This document shows positions 5,048 through 10,307 of a stretch of DNA of 10,307 nucleotides, in pieces. The translations under genes and the position numbers were made by a program. How positions within the stretch are numbered: the stretch's first letter is position 1; the number at the start of each line of letters is the position of its first letter. The stretch is from contig CAZNSG010000082.1 in assembly GCA_964575715.1 (NCBI GenBank), positions 1 to 10,307 of the forward strand, read 5' to 3'. The notes under the pieces are model-generated. The model was not told where the DNA came from and ran no database searches. It worked only from the letters and a program-made list of their open reading frames with translations. This DNA comes from PNAI01 sp964575715 (lineage in GTDB: Bacteria > Pseudomonadota > Alphaproteobacteria > Rhizobiales > Xanthobacteraceae).

Positions 5048-5968
5048 TTGATTATACGAACGAAACCGGCGTTGCAAAGCCCCTCGCGCATATTTTGCCG
5101 CCTTGCGGCGCTCGCCGGCTTAATCGTGCTGGCGTTGGTGTGCGACGCCGGTCCCGCGCCGGCGCAGAGCCCGACCGTACCCGCGACCCCGCCCGCGGCG
5201 ACGGCCGTTCCGATTCCCGGTTTCTGGGATCCCCGGCGGCGGCCGGAACTGCCGGATCTCTCGCGCATCTCCCAGATCCGTTTTCTCACCGAGGTCGACT
5301 ACCCGCCGTTCAACTTCGCCGAGTCCGACGGCAGCCACGCCGGCTTCAACATCGATCTCGCGCGCATGATCTGCGAGGAGCTGAAAATCACTTGCACCAT
5401 CCAGATGCGCCGCTTCGACACGCTGCTCGATACGCTGGCGCAAAACCGCGGCGATGCGGTGATGGCCTCGATCGCAGTCACGCCGGAGACGCGTGCGCGC
5501 GCCGATTTCAGCGATCCCTATTATCGTACGCCTGCGCGTTTTGTGGCGCGGCGCGATGCCGCCAGCGACGACGTGCGTCCGGAAAATCTCGAAGGCAAGA
5601 AAGTCGCGGTTGTCGCCGGCAGCGCGCACGAGGCTTATCTGAAGGCCTTGTTCACGGAAGCCGAGCTGCGCGCCTATCCGACGATTGACGCCGCGCGCGA
5701 TGCTTTGCGCTCTGGCGCGGTCGATCTTCTTTTCGGCGACGGCATTTCGCTCGCGTTCTGGCTCAACGGCAGCGATTCGGCCGGCTGCTGCGCCTTCGTC
5801 GGCGGGCCGTTCACCGAGAGCCGGTTTTTCGGCGAAGGCGTCGGGATCGCGGTCCGGCGCGGCAACGATACGTTGCGGCTGGCGTTCAACTGGGCGCTGT
5901 ACCGGCTCTGGGATAAGGGCCGTTTTTCCGATTTGTGGTTGCGCTATTTCCCGATCAGCCCGTTTTGA
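5048..5968 (+). CDS. Periplasmic solute-binding protein, family 3 (amino-acid type)
   Basis: The product is 306 residues. A signal peptide (basic start, hydrophobic LAALAGLIVLALV at 19-31) probably ends after APA at 37-39, followed by a Pro/Ala-rich linker to about 60. The SBP_bac_3 fold follows: RFLTEVDYPPFNF (78-90) as first strand and ligand loop, GFNIDLARMIC (99-109), MASIAVTPETRARADFSDPY (139-158), LEGKKVAVVAGSAHEAYL (181-198), VDLLFGDG (225-232) and the closing helices around NWALYRLWDKGRFSDLWLRYF. Such proteins bind amino acids or similar small polar ligands for ABC uptake. No permease or ATPase gene is next to it, so it may serve a distant transporter or act as a sensor. The start is TTG: an in-frame TGA at 5042-5044 excludes any earlier start, and AAGG lies nine bases upstream. 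Cysteines C106, C116, C247 and C248 might form disulfides. Confidence 0.9.
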   Translation: MIIRTKPALQSPSRIFCRLAALAGLIVLALVCDAGPAPAQSPTVPATPPAATAVPIPGFWDPRRRPELPDLSRISQIRFLTEVDYPPFNFAESDGSHAGFNIDLARMICEELKITCTIQMRRFDTLLDTLAQNRGDAVMASIAVTPETRARADFSDPYYRTPARFVARRDAASDDVRPENLEGKKVAVVAGSAHEAYLKALFTEAELRAYPTIDAARDALRSGAVDLLFGDGISLAFWLNGSDSAGCCAFVGGPFTESRFFGEGVGIAVRRGNDTLRLAFNWALYRLWDKGRFSDLWLRYFPISPF

Positions 5969-5970
5969 CG

Positions 5971-7587
5971 TCAGCGATCGGGGGCGAGCAGTTGGCAACC
6001 GCCCTGCACTTCGCCGATGATCGCGCGGCCCGCGACAAATGCCTCAATGAGGGGCATTCGACCGGCGTAACGATTGCTTAAATTGGCCACCGTCTCGTAC
6101 GCGGACAATGGACAGATGACGATGCCTCCCAACCGGGAATCGCCGAGATAAGACTGCGGGTTCTCGAATATCTTCTGTATCAAGATGGCCGGTGCCAAAA
6201 ATGGCAATGAAAGAGATCTCCGTTCGCTGTAATAGGCCACCGACGACGAGAAATCCTGGCCGATCACGATCAGGGAGTCCGTTGGCAGCGTCTTCTCCTT
6301 CGCCAACAAGGCGACGCGAAGGATACGGTTGTTAGAAAGGTCGCCAGCAATGAACCCCGCATAATTTATATGAAAGTAATAGATTTGAGCGGTTACGAAG
6401 ACGGCCAGCAGAGACGGCGCGAGAACCTTCAGCCGGGTCTCAGCAATGGCGGCAATCGCGATACCAAGGGCGATAAGAGCGAAGATGGCGTTGGCAATCT
6501 GATAGTAGTTGTGCACGATATGGAGATTACTAAACACAAGAAGCGGAAATATGAATGCAAACACCGCTGCTAGGATTGGAACGGTGTAGCGGAGCGACAC
6601 AATCCCTACCCCAATGATTACAAACGCCGCAGCCGCGGTAGGCCCGAAAATTTCTGGAAGGAATCGATCCCATAGGACCTGCCAAAGCGCCGGCCCGAAG
6701 CGCTGTTCCCATGATCCAAAAATCCAGCCGGAAGCGGCGCTCGACGTCAACAATGCACCGAACGGATTTTGCTGCTTGACGGCGTCGGTAAATACGATCC
6801 AGGCGATCTCAGTCGCAAGCGGAACGATAAAGACCGCGGCAGTAGGAGCGAGGACGCGCAGTCGTACGAGCAACCTCTTCGCGGCCCACGCCTGATAGGT
6901 GTCCGTGAGAACCAAGAGACCACCAAGCACTGCCACGGCTGGGAATGTCGTGACCTTGCTGAGGATGCCCATCGATCCAGCCAGTATGGCGCCGACGAGT
7001 AAACCGAAGGTAGCGTCCTTCAAGTATTGCGCCAAAAGGGCGAGCCAAAGCAGACAAAAAAATAGCGCGCACGATTCTATGAGAACCGTTCGACTCCAAA
7101 AAACATAAATTGGTGACCACAGAAACAACGCAGCAACGGCGAGAAACGCTACCCGAGATAAATTGAGTGTTCGAAAAAACGACCACAGGGGCCACAGGCA
7201 CCCGATATAAAAGCAAAATGAGAGAAGGCGGCCACCAATGTCAATCGGAACCCCCATTGTACGTAGCCCGGCTACCAACCCCTGATAGATCGGAAACTCA
7301 AACGGCACGGCCCACGGAAAGCCTAATACCGGTGTCTCGTAGGCGAGCCACGGGCCGCCGCGCCATATCCAATAGGCGGAGACCGCGGTTTGACTCTGGC
7401 GGAAGGCGTGCAAGTCGAGCAGCGGATTGGCAATACCAAGAAACAAATAATACGTCGCGTGCGCGAGACCAGCGATACAGATCAGCAGCAGGCAAAAATA
7501 AAAGAAACGGTCAATGACGTCAGTCCTTGCGGACGATGGAACGTCATTGAACGTTACATAATCCGCGTCGCTGGTCAGCGCCATCAT
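5971..7587 (-). CDS. Polytopic membrane glycosyltransferase (GT-C fold, GT39/ArnT-like)
   Basis: The product is about 538 residues and dominated by roughly ten to twelve hydrophobic helices. After the first helix (FFYFCLLLICIAGLAH), the first large periplasmic loop carries NPLLDLHAFRQSQTAVSAYW, the D-x-H-x-x-R-Q signature of GT-C enzymes that take sugars from polyprenyl-phosphate donors. Inner-membrane segments follow to about residue 400. The last 130 residues are soluble and probably periplasmic. Acceptor and sugar are unknown; a role in cell-surface glycan or lipid modification is inferred. In-frame GTG at 7602 and TTG at 7599 are possible earlier starts. A promoter at 7605-7633 would start transcription near 7598, which favours ATG at 7587 or 7584, preceded by GAGG. 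It ends two bases from the solute-binding gene, tail to tail. Confidence 0.85.
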   Translation of the reverse strand: MMALTSDADYVTFNDVPSSARTDVIDRFFYFCLLLICIAGLAHATYYLFLGIANPLLDLHAFRQSQTAVSAYWIWRGGPWLAYETPVLGFPWAVPFEFPIYQGLVAGLRTMGVPIDIGGRLLSFCFYIGCLWPLWSFFRTLNLSRVAFLAVAALFLWSPIYVFWSRTVLIESCALFFCLLWLALLAQYLKDATFGLLVGAILAGSMGILSKVTTFPAVAVLGGLLVLTDTYQAWAAKRLLVRLRVLAPTAAVFIVPLATEIAWIVFTDAVKQQNPFGALLTSSAASGWIFGSWEQRFGPALWQVLWDRFLPEIFGPTAAAAFVIIGVGIVSLRYTVPILAAVFAFIFPLLVFSNLHIVHNYYQIANAIFALIALGIAIAAIAETRLKVLAPSLLAVFVTAQIYYFHINYAGFIAGDLSNNRILRVALLAKEKTLPTDSLIVIGQDFSSSVAYYSERRSLSLPFLAPAILIQKIFENPQSYLGDSRLGGIVICPLSAYETVANLSNRYAGRMPLIEAFVAGRAIIGEVQGGCQLLAPDR

Positions 7588-7604
7588 CAGCCTCGGCAAC
7601 ACGT

Positions 7605-7633
7605 ATTATCGCCAACATGAGACGCCGCAGCAA
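7605..7633 (-). promoter_or_regulatory. Probable promoter of the GT-C glycosyltransferase gene
   Basis: On the minus strand TTGCTG (7633-7628), a 17-bp spacer and GATAAT (7610-7605) match the sigma70 consensus at four and five of six positions. The predicted transcript start near 7598 lies downstream of the longest possible start codon, which helps choose the shorter protein. Confidence 0.5.
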
Positions 7634-7731
7634 GGTCAGTAAAAAGCCACTATGGTCAACCTACTGGCGGCGTTCCGTCTACCGGTGCTGCCGGGAGTTT
7701 GCAATAAATGGCATAAAACTCGTGCTTCGCG

Positions 7732-7760
7732 TTGACCCCCGCGCCTGCGCTTCCTAATGT
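7732..7760 (+). promoter_or_regulatory. Probable promoter of lysK
   Basis: TTGACC (7732-7737), a 17-bp spacer and TAATGT (7755-7760) precede the lysK ATG by 17 bases. The predicted leader is only about ten bases, leaving little room for leader control such as a T-box or riboswitch. Confidence 0.6.
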
Positions 7761-7777
7761 CCGTGACATAGAAGCGC

Positions 7778-9418
7778 ATGAACACAACCGAGACTGAAAC
7801 AGCAAGTTTACGCGAGATCGCCGAGCACTCGAACGCCTGGCCGTTCGAGGAGGCGCGCAAGATCGTCGCGCGGCTCAAGCGCAAACCCAAGGACGAAGTG
7901 ATCTTCGAGACCGGCTACGGCCCCTCCGGGTTGCCGCACATCGGCACCTTCGGCGAGGTCGCGCGCACGACGATGGTGCGCCACGCCTTCCGCGTGCTCA
8001 CCGACGACAAAGTAAAAACGCGGCTGATCGCCTTCTCCGACGACATGGACGGCTTGCGCAAGGTGCCCGACAACGTGCCCAACAGGGCGCTCCTGGAAAA
8101 GCATCTCGGCATGCCGCTCACCCGTGTGCCCGATCCGTTCGGCACGCATCCGTCGTTCGGCGAGCACAACAACGCGCGGCTGCGCGCCTTTCTCGACGCC
8201 TTCGGCTTCGAGTATGAATTTCTGTCCTCCACTCAGTGCTACACATCGGGCCGCTTTGACGCGACGCTGCTCCTGGTGTTGGAGCGTTTCGATCAGGTGA
8301 TGAGCATCATGCTTCCGAGCCTGCGCGAAGAGCGGGCGGCGACCTATTCACCTTTTCTGCCGATCGATCCGCGCAGCGGCATCGTGCTGCAAGTGCCGGT
8401 GCTGGCGCATGATGCGCGCGCCGGCACCATCAGCTATGAAGATCCCGATACCAAGCAGCCGGTGACGACGCCGGTCACCGGCGGGCGCACCAAGTTGCAA
8501 TGGAAGCCGGACTGGGCCATGCGCTGGGTGGCGCTCGGCATCGATTATGAGATGGCCGGCAAGGACTTGATCGACTCGGTCAAGCTTTCGGGCGAAATCT
8601 GCCGCGCGCTCGGCGCGCAGCCGCCCGAAGGATTCAATTACGAGCTGTTCCTCGACGAGAAGGGCAGCAAGATTTCCAAATCCAAGGGCAACGGCCTGAC
8701 CATCGAGGAATGGCTGCGCTATGCCAGCCCCGAGAGTCTTTCGCTGTTCATGTATCGCGAGCCGAAGGCCGCCAAGCGCCTCTATTTCGATGTCATCCCG
8801 CGTCACATGGACGAATATCAGCAGCATCTCGAAGCCTACGAGCGCCAGGATGTCCGCCAGCGGCTCGCAAACCCGGTCTGGCACATCCATACCGGCGCGC
8901 CGCCCAAGGCCGAGGTGGCGGTTTCGTTTGCCATGCTGCTCACGCTGGTCTCCTCGTCGAACGCCGAGAACGCCGAGACGCTGTGGGGCTTCATCGGCCG
9001 CTACCGGCCGGGCGTGAACCCAAAAACGCATCCCAAGCTCAACGCGCAGGTCGGCTACGCCATCCATTACTTCCGCGATTTCGTGCTGCCATCGAAGAAG
9101 TTCCGCGACCCCAACGAAGTCGAGCGCGTGGCGCTGCTCGCGCTACGCGATGCGCTCTCGCAACTGCCGCCTGTGGCCAGCGCCGAACAAATCCAGGATG
9201 TGGTCTACGAAGTCGGCCGGCGCGAGCCGTTCCTCGACCAAAGCGGCAAGATCAAGACCAAGGACGGCAGGCCCGGCGTGTCGCTCGAATGGTTCAACAT
9301 GCTCTATCAGGTGCTGCTCGGCCAGGAGAAGGGCCCGCGCTTCGGCTCGTTCGTGGCGCTCTATGGTTTGGCGAACACGGTCGAGATGATCGACGGCGCG
9401 CTGGCGCGCAGTGCGTGA
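7778..9418 (+). CDS. lysK: Lysyl-tRNA synthetase, class I
   Basis: The 546-residue enzyme attaches lysine to tRNA-Lys with ATP in the cytoplasm. It is the class I type found in archaea and most alphaproteobacteria, not the class II LysS of enterobacteria. The HIGH signature appears as HIGT at 54-57 in GPSGLPHIGTFGEV, and KMSKS as KISKSKG at 298-304. Other family blocks are SDDMDGLRKVPDNVP (88-102), WKPDWAMRW (242-250) and GKDLIDSVKLSGEI (261-274). The C-terminal 200 residues form the helical anticodon-binding part, with GQEKGPRFGSFVALYGL near the end. Length is normal and the frame is uninterrupted. The start is ATG with a weak AGAAG ribosome site, close behind the promoter at 7732-7760. It stands alone, with no operon partner in the window. 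Confidence 0.97.
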   Translation: MNTTETETASLREIAEHSNAWPFEEARKIVARLKRKPKDEVIFETGYGPSGLPHIGTFGEVARTTMVRHAFRVLTDDKVKTRLIAFSDDMDGLRKVPDNVPNRALLEKHLGMPLTRVPDPFGTHPSFGEHNNARLRAFLDAFGFEYEFLSSTQCYTSGRFDATLLLVLERFDQVMSIMLPSLREERAATYSPFLPIDPRSGIVLQVPVLAHDARAGTISYEDPDTKQPVTTPVTGGRTKLQWKPDWAMRWVALGIDYEMAGKDLIDSVKLSGEICRALGAQPPEGFNYELFLDEKGSKISKSKGNGLTIEEWLRYASPESLSLFMYREPKAAKRLYFDVIPRHMDEYQQHLEAYERQDVRQRLANPVWHIHTGAPPKAEVAVSFAMLLTLVSSSNAENAETLWGFIGRYRPGVNPKTHPKLNAQVGYAIHYFRDFVLPSKKFRDPNEVERVALLALRDALSQLPPVASAEQIQDVVYEVGRREPFLDQSGKIKTKDGRPGVSLEWFNMLYQVLLGQEKGPRFGSFVALYGLANTVEMIDGALARSA

Positions 9419-9426
9419 TGCTTTAC

Positions 9427-9601
9427 CCTCCCCTGGAGGGGGAGGCATAGGCGGCCTTCGGCCGCCGTTCTTCGTGTTAAGAACGCCGATGCGTAGCATC
9501 GGCTATGCGCCGAAGGCGTGCGGGGTGGGGTGAACTCCTGCAGGAAAGATCACCCCCACCCGGCTCGCTTCGCTCGCCGACCTCCCCCCTCCAGGGGGAG
9601 G
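9427..9601. repeat. Compound intergenic palindrome, about 175 bp
   Basis: Two GC-rich arms, 9427-9445 and 9581-9601, are each self-complementary (CCTCCCC with GGGGAGG) and also complement each other. Nested inside are perfect hairpins at 9450-9466 (GGCGGCC, loop TTC, GGCCGCC) and 9485-9503 (GCCGATGC, GTA, GCATCGGC). There is also a long stem of GGGTGGGGTGA (9523-9533) with TCACCCCCACCC (9550-9561), whose loop contains the palindrome TCCTGCAGGA. It resembles dispersed palindromic elements common between genes in Hyphomicrobiales. It could end lysK transcription; the A tract at 9604-9609 would serve as a T tract only for leftward transcripts. Confidence 0.75.
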
Positions 9602-9638
9602 TGAAAAAACAAAATTGCCACGGCAAAATTCCACTGCA

Positions 9639-10307
9639 ATGACTCTCACCTCCCTCGCCATCATCGGCGTCACCATCGTTGTCTCATCCTTCATCTCCGG
9701 CGTGTTCGGCATGGCCGGCGGAATGGTGCTGCTCGGCGTGCTGCTGGTTTATTTCGATGTGGCGACCGGCATGGTGCTGTTCTCGATCATTCAGCTCGCC
9801 GCCAACGGCTGGCGCGTGCTGCACTGGCGGCAATATGTACTCTGGCCGATCTTCTACCGCTACATGATCGGAGCGCTCATCGCCTTCGCGGCGATGCGAT
9901 ATCTCGCCTTCATTCCCGACAAGATGATGGTCTATCTGGCGCTCGGGCTGATGCCGTTTCTGGTCGAAGCGCTGCCCGCGGCATTGCGGCCCAACATCGA
10001 ATGGCGCGGCGTGCCGCTGCTTACCGGCGTGCTCACCACCGTCATCCAGTTCCTGGCCGGCGTGGGCGGGCTGTTTCTCGATATTTTCTTCCAGAAGAGC
10101 ACGCTCGACCGCAAGACCACCAATGCCACCAAGGCGGTGACGCAGACCTTCAGTCACCTGCTACGCGCGCTTTACTTCGGCTCGTTTGCCGCGTTCGGCC
10201 ATTTGAATGCCTCGATCTGGCTGCCGGCGATGGTGCTGGCGATCGGCGGCTCGGCGCTGGCGCCGCTCGTGCTTGAAAGAATGACCGACCACGGCTTCCG
10301 GCGATGG
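9639..10307 (+). CDS. TauE/SafE-type membrane transporter (3' end outside window)
   Basis: The frame from ATG 9639 stays open to the window edge (223 codons). It encodes a very hydrophobic protein with the TauE/SafE pattern: a first helix rich in Ile and Val, then the Gly-rich GVFGMAGGMVLLGVLL (21-36), more helices, and a second repeat-like glycine block, FLAGVGGLFLDIFFQ (138-152), as in the two internal halves of this family. Members export or import sulfite, sulfoacetate and other organic anions across the inner membrane; the substrate here cannot be told. A positive loop, KSTLDRKTTNATKAV (153-167), follows the second glycine block. No convincing ribosome site precedes the ATG, which lies 37 bp after the compound palindrome, so the start is likely but not certain. 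Confidence 0.85.
   Translation, partial: MTLTSLAIIGVTIVVSSFISGVFGMAGGMVLLGVLLVYFDVATGMVLFSIIQLAANGWRVLHWRQYVLWPIFYRYMIGALIAFAAMRYLAFIPDKMMVYLALGLMPFLVEALPAALRPNIEWRGVPLLTGVLTTVIQFLAGVGGLFLDIFFQKSTLDRKTTNATKAVTQTFSHLLRALYFGSFAAFGHLNASIWLPAMVLAIGGSALAPLVLERMTDHGFRRW

Noticed and set aside
5120..5998. 292-codon minus-strand open frame opposite the solute-binding protein
   Set aside because: Arg-rich shadow frame; the plus strand shows a signal peptide and all family-3 binding-protein motifs.
8348..9067. 239-codon minus-strand open frame within lysK
   Set aside because: Shadow of the synthetase gene, which has both class I signature motifs on the plus strand.

Overview
The window looks like chromosomal DNA of a GC-rich alphaproteobacterium, most likely Hyphomicrobiales (a Bradyrhizobium/Xanthobacteraceae-type genome). 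The reasons are a class I lysyl-tRNA synthetase, an MshEN-GT2 (XagB-like) glycosyltransferase and a long compound intergenic palindrome of the kind scattered through such genomes. No rRNA or CRISPR is visible.

Left part (1-4948): the tail of an unidentified plus-strand gene (to 182) is followed by a 265-bp gene-free stretch. Then comes a minus-strand membrane glycosyltransferase gene that is broken twice. Its N-terminal half lies at 4029-4948 and its catalytic half at 448-1065. Between them sits a complete 2,963-bp transposon (1066-4028) with perfect 29-bp inverted ends, flanked by the 8-bp direct repeat GGGTAGTC. Removing the transposon and one repeat copy on paper rejoins the glycosyltransferase in frame, so the insertion is recent and exact. 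A second lesion removes the 3' end of the same gene near 448.

The transposon encodes an IS1595-family (ISXO2-like) transposase plus cargo: a small membrane protein with an OB-like C-terminal domain, a divergent 78-aa DUF6471-type protein, a tRNA-like gene and a coiled-coil/winged-helix-like protein. The DUF6471-type gene and the transposase gene are separated by overlapping back-to-back promoters. Both -10 boxes lie inside copies of the same 24-bp inverted repeat, which suggests that the small protein controls transposition. The tRNA-like RNA has an acceptor stem extendable to 12 bp, no encoded CCA, an imperfect anticodon arm, and an upstream leader that could pair with its 5' half.

Right part (4949-10307): a solitary periplasmic solute-binding protein (5048-5968, TTG start) converges, with a 2-nt gap, on a polytopic GT-C glycosyltransferase (5971-7587, minus). 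lysK (7778-9418) follows from its own sigma70-like promoter. After it come a 175-bp compound palindrome and the start of a TauE/SafE-type membrane transporter that runs off the end of the window. Apart from the transposon these are ordinary core or housekeeping genes; the novelty is concentrated in 1066-4028.
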